Part shown: one piece after another, positions 28,319 to 36,481 of the stretch
Layout: the number at the start of each line of letters is the position of its first letter
Position numbering within the stretch: position 1 is the stretch's first letter
Source: Ruminococcus flavefaciens
GTDB taxonomy: Bacteria; Bacteroidota; Bacteroidia; Bacteroidales; P3
Direction of reading: 5' to 3'
NCBI GenBank assembly: GCA_023667315.1
Contig: JAMPAI010000009.1
Span: 16,219 to 80,218 of the forward strand
Length of the DNA stretch: 64,000 nt
Position numbers and translations under genes: made by a program
Notes under the pieces: generated by a model
What the model saw: the letters and a program-made list of their open reading frames with translations, nothing else
The model's database searches: none
Told to the model about the DNA's origin: nothing

Positions 28319-31300
28319 ATGAAAAAGGTACTTTTATCTTTGGGCATGACGCTTGCGCTCTGTTTTACAGGCAAAGTGACTGCACAACATGCGTTCGTTT
28401 CCGCATCGGAAACCTCCGAGAGCAATCTGGAATACCGCCTTATGGACGCGTTCCAGGGAGCCAATGTAAACGCGATTCCCTTCGAATCTCAATCCGGTCT
28501 GGCCGAATATACCGATTTGGCCAAAAAGATGGATGTTTCGGTAAAGCTGCGCCCCCTTTCCGAGAACCGTGCGCTGCAAAACGCGTTCAAGGCCGGAAAA
28601 CGGAAAGCCGGTACCGAAGCCAAGGCCTCGGTAGCCGAACTGAACGTGGACACCGTTATCAAACAGCCGTACTGGGGGCTTATCAGCGCCGCCGAAGACG
28701 GCAGGCAGCTGATCTTCGTGGTGGAATACAGAGAACACCCCAACAGTTCGTTCTATGTTAACGGAGCCACCTACACATTTTTCGACGACGACATGAAGCA
28801 GCTCTGCTCCTTCAGCCTCGAAACACCTGAATTTACACAGTCGATAAGCTTGATGTCCAACTACTCGACCCGATTCTTCAACAGCGATGCCAAGAAGGAA
28901 TTCATGGTGGCGGTGCACAGTTTCGCCACGCAGGGCGGCGGTCCGGAAGCCTGCCGCGACACGCTGTTCATCATTAACGAAAGCGGAGAGACAATCGGCA
29001 AGTTCGGGCATACCGGCGGTGGCCTGCTGCACAGTTTCGAAAGGAACGGAAGCACCCAGTACCGCGTTCAGCTTAACGACGCCTTCTATTCCGATTTGGA
29101 CAGCATCATGTATTCCTATATCTATGATGCGAAAAAGCTGTTGAGCGCCAAGCCCGACACCCTCTACACCTTCGCCATTCCCGAAGACCTTACCACCTAC
29201 AGCAACGGTGCCCTGGCCGCCTTTACCCAGATCGACGGCGAGCCCTACTACATCACCACCCAGTATCAGAAACCCTTCGTGAAGGATGGCGTGCACAACG
29301 ACACCGTTATCGACGTAGAGAAAGACAACCTGTTCGAGATCTTTATCTACGACATGGATTTCGAGTTGGTAAAGAAGATACAGCTTCCCCTGCTCGGCAT
29401 GGAGAAGAACGACCTGAGCATGAGCACGCTCATGTATTTCGGCAAGTACATGATCACCCGCCATACCTTTAACAGCGACGACAAGTTCGAGCTTATCTAC
29501 GGCATGGACCGCTACGACATAAGCTGCGACTGCGGCAAGATTCAGTTCTACCTGATGGACGAAGACGGCAATACCCTCCGGGAAATCGCCGACGAGGTGG
29601 CCTTGGTAACCGAACTGCAGGGCCTGATAGGGCAGGAAGACGAGTTCGCGCTCTGCCTGGGCTCCGAAGACGCGGTGGAAGCCATCGTGATGTTGAACCT
29701 GCCTTCGTTCAACAGTAACTTCACTTTTCCCGCCATCCACGAGAACGAGTTGCTTTCGATGAATTTCGAACGTGTTCCCGACGTGAACGGCGGCTATAAC
29801 TACGTGTTCGGCCTGGGTCGAGGCGAAACGGTAAACAACACCGTGATGGGCAATATCGTTTACTATAACCTTCAGGGCAAGGCGGTAAAGCGTGTGCGTA
29901 TAGACCTTGGATACGATGTGCAGTATTTCCAGCCCATCATCAACAGCCTTACGATGAACCCCTACGTGTTCGTGCCCGACGAACAGCAGGAATACCTCTA
30001 CTTCTACCGCTTTACCAAGGGTTCGGCCGCAGGCCGGGGCTTCGGCATCGCCAACGAGAACGAAACGCTCTACAAATGGCAGGACAACGACACGGACGGC
30101 AGCTTCTCGAGCGCCGGCGTGCTTACCGACGCCACCTCCACCGTTCTGAAGAACCTCTACATTTCCTGGGAGAGCGAAACCGAGGCGAAGACCGTTTTCT
30201 ACACGCTGCCCCTCCGGAACATTGAGCTGCAGGGCAAGGGCACGAAAGCCGAACCCTACATCATCACCACGCCGGCCGAGCTCGACCTGGTGCGCAACTA
30301 TCCGGAAGCCTGGTTTATCCTGGGCAACGACATCGACATGGCGGCCTTTACGGGCGTGAACCAGCAGGGTTTCACCTCCATTCCCAAGTTCAGCGGCCAC
30401 TTCGACGGCAGGAACCACTTTATCAAGAACATCGTGATCAACGGCTACGGCCTGTTCAAGGAATTGAGCGGCGCCACGGTTTCCAACCTCTTTATAAGGA
30501 ACGCGGTCTTCTCGAACGCGAAATCGAACGCGGGCGTTATTGCCGGCAACGACTCCAACAGGAGCCGGATCACGAACTGCCATGTGGAAAGCGACCTGAA
30601 TATCAGCGCCGATAAAGTGGGCGGTCTCGTGGGTCAGGCCGTGAATTACGCTTCCATAGACCGTTGCAGCTTTACGGGTAACATTTCCGGAAACTCCGAG
30701 AATGTAGGCGGTATAGCCGGTTATATAACCACCGGAGTCACCGTGGCCAACTGCTTGGTAAAGGGTTCGGTATCGGGAGCCATGACCGTGGGCGGCCTTG
30801 TGGGGCTTACCTACAGCGGCGCCACGGTCAACAACAGCTATGCGGACGCTTCGGTATATGCGAGTGCGTATCAGGCGGGCGGCCTTGTGGGCGAGAACAA
30901 CGGACAGGTGACCCGCACCTACGCCGCCGGGAAAGTGGAAGTGGACAGTTTTCCCCAAAACAAGTGGAATAAAGGCAAGGCGGGCGGTCTGGCCGGCGAA
31001 ACCATAACGGGTATGTTCAACGGTCAGGTAAAGTATTCGGTGGCCTTGAACGACACGGTGATCGCCCCCGAGCACGCCTACCGCGTGGCCTATGCCGAAG
31101 GCTACAGGGACGCGAACGAACTGAAATACATGGATTCGGTCTATGCCCTGGCCTCGATGAAGGTGGGTTCCCGGAAAAATTCAGCCACGGTAAGCGACGA
31201 CAACTGTGCGAAAGACCGCGCCAACGGCGAGTCGGGTACGCGCGAGACCTTCAACAAGGCGTTCTACGAAAGCCTTGGCTGGCAGTTCGGCAACGACTCG

Positions 31301-32350
31301 GCGCATCCCTGGCAGATGACGGGCGATATGCCCCGCCTGTGGTTCGAGTTCAGCGTGCGCGGCGTGGAAATCTCGAGTAAGGCAGCCTCGGTAGCCAAAG
31401 GCTCCACCATCACGCTTGCCGCCAATGTCATTCCGCAGGAAGCCACGAACAAGACGGTTATCTGGAACTCCACCAGCCCCTTGGTGGCCATGGTTGACCA
31501 GCAGGGCGTTGTAAAGGGCATGAACGCCGGCACGGCCACCATTACAGCCACCACGGCCGATGGCGGCTTTGTGGCCTCCTGCGAGGTAACCGTGGTTATT
31601 CCGGTAGAACAGGTCGTTCTGGCCGAAAAGGAAATCTTCCTTACCCTCGGCACCACCACGGCCATCAAATACTCCGTGCTTCCTGAAGATGCCACCAACA
31701 AGAACGTGTTGTTCCTCTCGCTGAATCCCGCCATAGCCCTTACCGGCGGTCCCGCCGTATATGGAGTTGAAGAAGGCACGACCCAAATCGTGGCCGTTTC
31801 CGAAGACGGCGCGGCCTCCGATACCTGTACCGTTTATGTGCAGGTGCCCATTACCGGCATTGTGCTCAACAAGAGCGAGATAACGCTCGACAAGAAGACC
31901 CCCTCCTTCCAGCTTACGGCCATCATTTATCCGGAAGAGGCCGCGAACACGCCCGTGGTGTGGAAAACCGCCAATGCCTCGATTGCCATGGTTACCGACA
32001 AAGGCCTGGTTACCGCCGGCAGCAAGGGGCAGACCGTTATTACCGCCAACTCGCAAGACGGCCGCATTTCCGCCCCCTGCGTGGTAACCGTAACCGAAAA
32101 CGTATCGAACCAAGGCGATGTGCAGAACATGGTGCTTGCCTATATGCAGAACAACAACATCGTGGTAACGGCATCCTGCGGCATGGAATGGGTCAAGGTG
32201 TATAACCTGTCCGGCCAGTGCGTGGCCAGCCGACATGCCAAGGGAGCCGAAACCCTCACGGTGCCCGCCGCCGACATGCCTCAGGGCGTTTATCTGCTGC
32301 AGATAGGCCTTGCCGGCAACAAGACGGTAAACACAAAGGTTATCAGATAA
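28319..32350 (+). CDS. Large T9SS cargo protein with GLUG motifs and three Big_2 domains
   Basis: The protein has 1,343 residues. A signal peptide (MKKVLLSLGMTLALCFTGKVTAQ) is followed by an unrecognised beta-rich region (about 30-640). Residues about 710-895 have the GLUG pattern (GNISGNSENVGGIAGYITTG, SGAMTVGGLVGLTYSGATVNNSYA). Three Ig-like Big_2 domains follow (about 1013-1090, 1091-1175, 1176-1260; each with xxATNKxVxWxSxxPxxAxV). A T9SS sorting domain ends it (about 1268-1343, MEWVKVYNLSGQCVASR...GVYLLQIGLAGNKTVNTKVIR). It is probably exported by Sec, crosses the outer membrane by T9SS and is anchored on the surface; GLUG and Big_2 domains suggest adhesion. It is monocistronic. The in-frame sequence before 28319 is leader, not coding. 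Confidence 0.85.
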   Translation: MKKVLLSLGMTLALCFTGKVTAQHAFVSASETSESNLEYRLMDAFQGANVNAIPFESQSGLAEYTDLAKKMDVSVKLRPLSENRALQNAFKAGKRKAGTEAKASVAELNVDTVIKQPYWGLISAAEDGRQLIFVVEYREHPNSSFYVNGATYTFFDDDMKQLCSFSLETPEFTQSISLMSNYSTRFFNSDAKKEFMVAVHSFATQGGGPEACRDTLFIINESGETIGKFGHTGGGLLHSFERNGSTQYRVQLNDAFYSDLDSIMYSYIYDAKKLLSAKPDTLYTFAIPEDLTTYSNGALAAFTQIDGEPYYITTQYQKPFVKDGVHNDTVIDVEKDNLFEIFIYDMDFELVKKIQLPLLGMEKNDLSMSTLMYFGKYMITRHTFNSDDKFELIYGMDRYDISCDCGKIQFYLMDEDGNTLREIADEVALVTELQGLIGQEDEFALCLGSEDAVEAIVMLNLPSFNSNFTFPAIHENELLSMNFERVPDVNGGYNYVFGLGRGETVNNTVMGNIVYYNLQGKAVKRVRIDLGYDVQYFQPIINSLTMNPYVFVPDEQQEYLYFYRFTKGSAAGRGFGIANENETLYKWQDNDTDGSFSSAGVLTDATSTVLKNLYISWESETEAKTVFYTLPLRNIELQGKGTKAEPYIITTPAELDLVRNYPEAWFILGNDIDMAAFTGVNQQGFTSIPKFSGHFDGRNHFIKNIVINGYGLFKELSGATVSNLFIRNAVFSNAKSNAGVIAGNDSNRSRITNCHVESDLNISADKVGGLVGQAVNYASIDRCSFTGNISGNSENVGGIAGYITTGVTVANCLVKGSVSGAMTVGGLVGLTYSGATVNNSYADASVYASAYQAGGLVGENNGQVTRTYAAGKVEVDSFPQNKWNKGKAGGLAGETITGMFNGQVKYSVALNDTVIAPEHAYRVAYAEGYRDANELKYMDSVYALASMKVGSRKNSATVSDDNCAKDRANGESGTRETFNKAFYESLGWQFGNDSAHPWQMTGDMPRLWFEFSVRGVEISSKAASVAKGSTITLAANVIPQEATNKTVIWNSTSPLVAMVDQQGVVKGMNAGTATITATTADGGFVASCEVTVVIPVEQVVLAEKEIFLTLGTTTAIKYSVLPEDATNKNVLFLSLNPAIALTGGPAVYGVEEGTTQIVAVSEDGAASDTCTVYVQVPITGIVLNKSEITLDKKTPSFQLTAIIYPEEAANTPVVWKTANASIAMVTDKGLVTAGSKGQTVITANSQDGRISAPCVVTVTENVSNQGDVQNMVLAYMQNNNIVVTASCGMEWVKVYNLSGQCVASRHAKGAETLTVPAADMPQGVYLLQIGLAGNKTVNTKVIR

Positions 32351-32376
32351 TTGCCTTTAAACAAAAGGCAGAACGG

Positions 32377-32411
32377 AATCCTCCGGAAGGCAGCTTCCGG
32401 AGGATTTTTTT
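32377..32411 (+). terminator. Intrinsic terminator after the GLUG/Big_2 gene
   Basis: A perfect 13-bp stem AATCCTCCGGAAG / CTTCCGGAGGATT with a four-base loop ends in a T-run. Confidence 0.92.
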
Positions 32412-32443
32412 GCCCCGTCCCGACCTTGTCTTTCCTTAATATA

Positions 32444-32474
32444 TTGTATATGTGATTGTAATTTATTATCTTTG
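32444..32474 (+). promoter_or_regulatory. Conserved promoter of array paralog 1
   Basis: A -33-like ATTG, an exact 20-bp spacer and the -7 box TATCTTTG (32467-32474). The spacer TATATGTGATTG... is nearly identical to the promoters of paralogs 2-4. Confidence 0.8.
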
Positions 32475-32480
32475 TCGGTT

Positions 32481-32498
32481 AATGAGAAAAGACTCATT
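32481..32498 (+). ncRNA. 5'-terminal stem-loop in the paralog 1 leader
   Basis: AATGAG pairs with CTCATT around loop AAAAGA, starting about six bases after the -7 box. That is at or near the predicted mRNA 5' end. It is the smallest of three such stem-loops in the array. Confidence 0.45.
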
Positions 32499-32547
32499 CT
32501 ACGAAACTTACTAATTCACTAAATACAAACCAAAAAAATCTTTTAGA

Positions 32548-35500
32548 ATGAAGAAGTTACTCTTCTCGAGCCTCACGGCTCTAACGATGCTCTTCTCGTT
32601 TGTCGGCATGGCCAAGGCTGATACTGGCGATGCTGCGACAACGGCGAAAGCCAAAGTAAAAGTGGAGTTGTCTCCCGCCACCTTCAAGTCAGGGGCCACC
32701 GAAAACCTCCCCGAGTTCACTGTTTCCATTACGCAGGCGCCTGCCGAAACGGGCGGCGAAAGCGTTGATCCTCAAGCCGAAAACGACATCGTTTTGGGTA
32801 CGGCCGAAGGCAACGTGGCTGTAAAGGTAAGCTTTAAGAAAGGCGAGACCGAAAAGACGCAGGTTCTCACCTCTACTCCGGTCGATTTGGCCATCACCGA
32901 CCTTACGGAAGGCGAATGGACGTTGGCCTATGTCCTGGTGAAAGGCAACGAAAACACCGCCGATTTCGAGGGTGATGCCGAGATGGACGATGCCTCCACC
33001 GACAAGTTGACCGTGGAAGCCGCCGCTCCCGCCGAAACCAAACCCGACACGGTTACCGTAACACTTAGCACGGACAAATGGGAAATGGGCAAGCAAATGA
33101 GGCCTACCGTCAACGTACAGATTAAGAATGTTGCCCCCAGCACGCTCAAGATCGGTAAGACGGAAAGCGATGTGGCGGTGTTGGTTACATTTACGAAAGG
33201 CGAAGAAACGCCGATAAAGAGGATCTTTACCGGAAGTGCAAGCCTTCTTGCCGCCCAGACCGATAGCATGACCGTCGGCGACTATGCCATCACCTATCAG
33301 CTGGTAAAGGGAAACTCCACGGACGCCAGTGTTACGAATATCGAGGCCTCGGTAGCGGTTGTATCCGCCGGCTCGGCCAGCAAGTTTACCGTGGAACAAG
33401 GCACGGTGGCCACCCCGACCTTCACCAAGGAAGAAGGAGCCGTTGACGAAGGTACGGAAGTAAGGATTAAAACCTCCACCAACGGTGCCAAGATTTACTA
33501 CACCACCAACGGTGATGCTCCCACCGAATCCAGCACGGAATACACAACCCCCGTTGTCGTTAACCAAGCCATGACCATCAAGGCCATCGCCGTTAAGGAA
33601 GGTTGGAAGAACTCGGCCGTTGCCGAAGCCGCCTACACGATTGCCGAGCTTCCCGCTGATGCTGAAGACGCGCCCGCAATCACCCTGAGTCCCGCCCCCG
33701 CCGACAGCGTGGACAACAACACCGAAATCTTTATTACCGCCCCCGCCGGCTACAAGGTTTATTATATCTCCTTCTCCTCCATAAGCGAAGCTGCAGAGTT
33801 TGTTGAAATGTTACCCCATCTTCCTTCCTCGGCACTCGCTTACTATATGCAGGCCTATGGAACGAACATTCCCACCGTTACCGATGAGGCCCCCATTCTT
33901 GGAATCGTTCTTGTGGGTGATGACACCTACACGTATTGCCGCCGCTACAAGGTGCGTAAGGGCAGCGATGTGGAGATGCCGTATTTCATGACGGAATTCG
34001 GCGCACGGAGTGGCGTGGTTGACAAAGGCACGGAACTGAACATTGTTCAGGATGAAGAACTCGATATCTGGTACACCACCGACGGTTCGACACCCGCCGT
34101 TAACGGCGCCACTTCCACGAAAGGCGAGGGTATAGCCAAGATCAAGATCGATTCTTCGATGACGGTAAAGGCCATTGCCGTTACCGAAGACGGGGAAACC
34201 TCCGATGTGGCCGTTGCCCGGTTCAAGATTTTCGAAGACGTGGAAGCCACGCTTGCCATTGATGGAAATATGGTCGTGATGAAAGGTGATACGGTAGGCA
34301 AGAACATTGCACTGCCGTTTTCCATAGAAAGCGCCGATTTAGGAAACGAACTGCAGGATTTGCTGTATGAACATCCTTTTACGGTGTATTACACCACCGA
34401 CGGCAAGACCGAACCTTCGGAAGACGAATACTATGAATTGAAGGCCAAGGATTCCGCCAACAATCCCATCAAGATGGCAGCTATGGAAACCGATGAGTAT
34501 GGAGACATTATAATGCCTTCCGTGTTGCTTTCCGAAAGTCCTGTAACCCTGAAGGCAAAGGGTTACCTGATGTTGGGCGAAACCTCGGAAGAAGGCATGC
34601 TTGTTACAGCCACACTCACCAAGACCTTTGTCCTTAAAGAAGAACAGCGTCCCGAATTCAGCATTTCTTCCGGCAGCGAAATCAAGGCGGGCGACACCCT
34701 TACCGTTAAGAATCCCGGCACGGAAGAGCTTGCTTCGACAATGTACTTCAGCTTCGATGGAACGCAACCCTCGCAAGATGCGTATTTTGCGATAGATTGG
34801 AATGGTGTTTACAATATTTTCAAGACCAACGAAGGCGAAGACCTCAAGATAATCTTCGGTAAAGACGCCAAAGGCATGTATGCCCACGTTCCGGCCATCT
34901 ACGAACTCCTTTACAAGCAGGATACCATACGCTTCGAGGAAGAATTCTCCGTGGAAGTGATTTGCTACTCTGCGATAGAAACCGGAAACTATAACATGAT
35001 GGGCCGTCCTGAAATGTTCCAATACGCTTCCGATTTCGTGAAAGCCGGATACACGGTGATGAACGACCTTCCCAAGCCGGTGATCACGCCTAATGGCGGT
35101 GCGGTGGCCAAGGGAACGAAGGTTGAGATTGCCTCGACCCACCCGGGTGCCCAGATCTACTACTCGATCAACGCCGACACGGTAACGGCCAACAGCGCGC
35201 TGTATGTAGCCGCCGACGGCATCATCATCGACAAAGACAGCATCACCGTCCGCGCCATCGCGGTCAAGAAGACCGAAGGCAAGGCCGACTCGGTGTCGAA
35301 CATCGCCGAAGCCTTCTTTACGCTGATGGATACGGTGAAGGCTCCCGTAATCACCCCCAACGGCGGTGAAGTGGAAAAGGGCACGAAGGTAACGGTGGCC
35401 TGTGCCACCGAAGGCGCGATTGTACGCTACACGACCGACGGCAGCGAACCGACGGCCACCAGCAACGAATATGACGCCGAAACGGGCATCGTGATCAACG

Positions 35501-36093
35501 AAGCGCTCACGCTTAAGGTGATGGCCGTAAAAGAAGGCATGATCAACTCGCAGGTGGTAAGCGCCGAGTTTACGGTAAAGGCCGCTCCCATCGTGGAAAA
35601 AGACACCTTGCCTATGCCCAAGTTCAGCGTGGCCGCGGGCGAAGTGAAGGAAGGCACGAAAGTGGCGCTGAGCTGCGACACGGCTTCCGCGAAGATCTAC
35701 TACACGGTAGATGGCAGCGTTCCGACGGAAAAGAGCACGGAATACAAGGGCGAGATCACGATCGACAAGGCGATGACGATCAAGGCGATCGCGGTGAAGG
35801 AAGGCTTTGTAAGCTCGAAGGTTGCGGAAGCGGCCTACACGATCGAAACGGCCAACGAAGGCCGTGAGCTTGCGGGCGTGCGCCTGTACCCGAACCCGAC
35901 GGACGGCAACTTCAGCGTGGAAGCCCCGGTGGCCGCCAAGGTGGAAATCTTCAGCGCCAACGGCGTGATCGTGAAATCGTTCACGATGGCTGCCGGCGTT
36001 GAGGAAGTACGCCTCAATAACAGCGGCATCTACTTCGTACGCCTCACGGCCGAAAACGGCCAGGCAGCGGTAAAACGCGTAATCGTACGGTAG
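32548..36093 (+). CDS. Array paralog 1: secreted multi-module T9SS protein (chitobiase-C-like repeats)
   Basis: The 1,181-residue protein starts with signal peptide MKKLLFSSLTALTMLFSFVGMAKA. Two copies of an unnamed module of about 115 residues follow (about 33-152 and 168-286, each with W...VxVxFxKGE...LT and a Y.LVKGN ending). The rest is chitobiase/beta-hexosaminidase C-terminal-like (CHB_HEX_C) modules with the hallmark GAKIYYTTNGDAPT...MTIKAIAVKEG: about 288-365, 472-562, 842-928, 929-1014 and 1021-1102. More divergent modules lie between them. A T9SS sorting domain ends it (1103-1181, YPNPTDGNFSVEAP...GIYFVRLTAENGQ). No enzyme domain is visible; a structural or adhesive surface role is inferred. 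It is acidic overall and monocistronic, with its own promoter and terminator. Confidence 0.85.
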   Translation: MKKLLFSSLTALTMLFSFVGMAKADTGDAATTAKAKVKVELSPATFKSGATENLPEFTVSITQAPAETGGESVDPQAENDIVLGTAEGNVAVKVSFKKGETEKTQVLTSTPVDLAITDLTEGEWTLAYVLVKGNENTADFEGDAEMDDASTDKLTVEAAAPAETKPDTVTVTLSTDKWEMGKQMRPTVNVQIKNVAPSTLKIGKTESDVAVLVTFTKGEETPIKRIFTGSASLLAAQTDSMTVGDYAITYQLVKGNSTDASVTNIEASVAVVSAGSASKFTVEQGTVATPTFTKEEGAVDEGTEVRIKTSTNGAKIYYTTNGDAPTESSTEYTTPVVVNQAMTIKAIAVKEGWKNSAVAEAAYTIAELPADAEDAPAITLSPAPADSVDNNTEIFITAPAGYKVYYISFSSISEAAEFVEMLPHLPSSALAYYMQAYGTNIPTVTDEAPILGIVLVGDDTYTYCRRYKVRKGSDVEMPYFMTEFGARSGVVDKGTELNIVQDEELDIWYTTDGSTPAVNGATSTKGEGIAKIKIDSSMTVKAIAVTEDGETSDVAVARFKIFEDVEATLAIDGNMVVMKGDTVGKNIALPFSIESADLGNELQDLLYEHPFTVYYTTDGKTEPSEDEYYELKAKDSANNPIKMAAMETDEYGDIIMPSVLLSESPVTLKAKGYLMLGETSEEGMLVTATLTKTFVLKEEQRPEFSISSGSEIKAGDTLTVKNPGTEELASTMYFSFDGTQPSQDAYFAIDWNGVYNIFKTNEGEDLKIIFGKDAKGMYAHVPAIYELLYKQDTIRFEEEFSVEVICYSAIETGNYNMMGRPEMFQYASDFVKAGYTVMNDLPKPVITPNGGAVAKGTKVEIASTHPGAQIYYSINADTVTANSALYVAADGIIIDKDSITVRAIAVKKTEGKADSVSNIAEAFFTLMDTVKAPVITPNGGEVEKGTKVTVACATEGAIVRYTTDGSEPTATSNEYDAETGIVINEALTLKVMAVKEGMINSQVVSAEFTVKAAPIVEKDTLPMPKFSVAAGEVKEGTKVALSCDTASAKIYYTVDGSVPTEKSTEYKGEITIDKAMTIKAIAVKEGFVSSKVAEAAYTIETANEGRELAGVRLYPNPTDGNFSVEAPVAAKVEIFSANGVIVKSFTMAAGVEEVRLNNSGIYFVRLTAENGQAAVKRVIVR

Positions 36094-36107
36094 TATCCTC
36101 CATATCT

Positions 36108-36169
36108 CCAGGGTAAAACCCCTTGGAAAGCAAAAATCCCGTCAGGCAACCGCCTGGCGGGATTTTTTT
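36108..36169 (+). terminator. Double-hairpin 3' end of paralog 1
   Basis: A small hairpin (CCAGGG...CCCCTTGG, 36108-36126) precedes a strong terminator stem AATCCCGTCAGGC / GCCTGGCGGGATT (36135-36164), which ends in a T-run. The same pair recurs after paralogs 2-4. Confidence 0.88.
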
Positions 36170-36198
36170 ATCCCCATCGTTTGGGGTGTCTCACCCCC

Positions 36199-36220
36199 GT
36201 GGATAGCCGTGAAAATAAGA
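36199..36220 (+). repeat. 22-bp spacer repeat, copy 1
   Basis: Begins GTGGATAGCCGTG and ends AAAATAAGA. Identical copies lie at 39463-39484 and 39517-39538, and a two-mismatch copy at 44250-44271; all are in spacers after array genes. Confidence 0.85.
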
Positions 36221-36372
36221 ACCATTCGGGTTCAGGAACATTCTGTTCACGGCACGCCTTTATGATCCGTTTTGCCCCGAACCCCAGTTTTCAAGAAAGG
36301 TAGTTGCGGCATCCTGAAAAATCATTTGGAAGAAAGGTTTTGTATATGTGATTGTGTTTTATTATATTTGCC
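36221..36372 (+). repeat. Duplicated spacer/promoter segment, copy A
   Basis: This segment, starting ACCATTCGGGTTC and running through the paralog 2 promoter, is closely matched by 40419-40571 before paralog 3 (for example CATTCTGTTCACGGCACGCC in both). It shows that paralogs 2 and 3 were duplicated together with upstream DNA. Confidence 0.8.
36338..36370 (+). promoter_or_regulatory. Conserved promoter of array paralog 2
   Basis: -33 TTTTG (36338-36342), a 20-bp spacer and -7 TATATTTG (36363-36370): a full match to the Bacteroidota sigma-ABfr promoter. Confidence 0.85.
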
Positions 36373-36374
36373 AT

Positions 36375-36429
36375 GCTCCGGCAGTTTGTGTTTAGTGAGT
36401 GAGTTCTTGAGCATCATGATTGCCGGAGC
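36375..36429 (+). ncRNA. 5'-terminal stem-loop in the paralog 2 leader
   Basis: GCTCCGGCA (36375-36383) pairs perfectly with TGCCGGAGC (36421-36429) over a 37-base loop. The left arm begins five bases after the -7 box, so the stem would close the extreme 5' end of the mRNA. Confidence 0.6.
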
Positions 36430-36481
36430 TTATTTGAAGAAACAGCGTACCCTATAATTATTAACCAAAAAATTTTTTAGA

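Noticed and set aside
28334-31075. Minus-strand open frame of about 900 codons inside the GLUG/Big_2 gene
   Set aside because: It is an antisense shadow of a repetitive secreted-protein gene with no start context and no recognisable domain.
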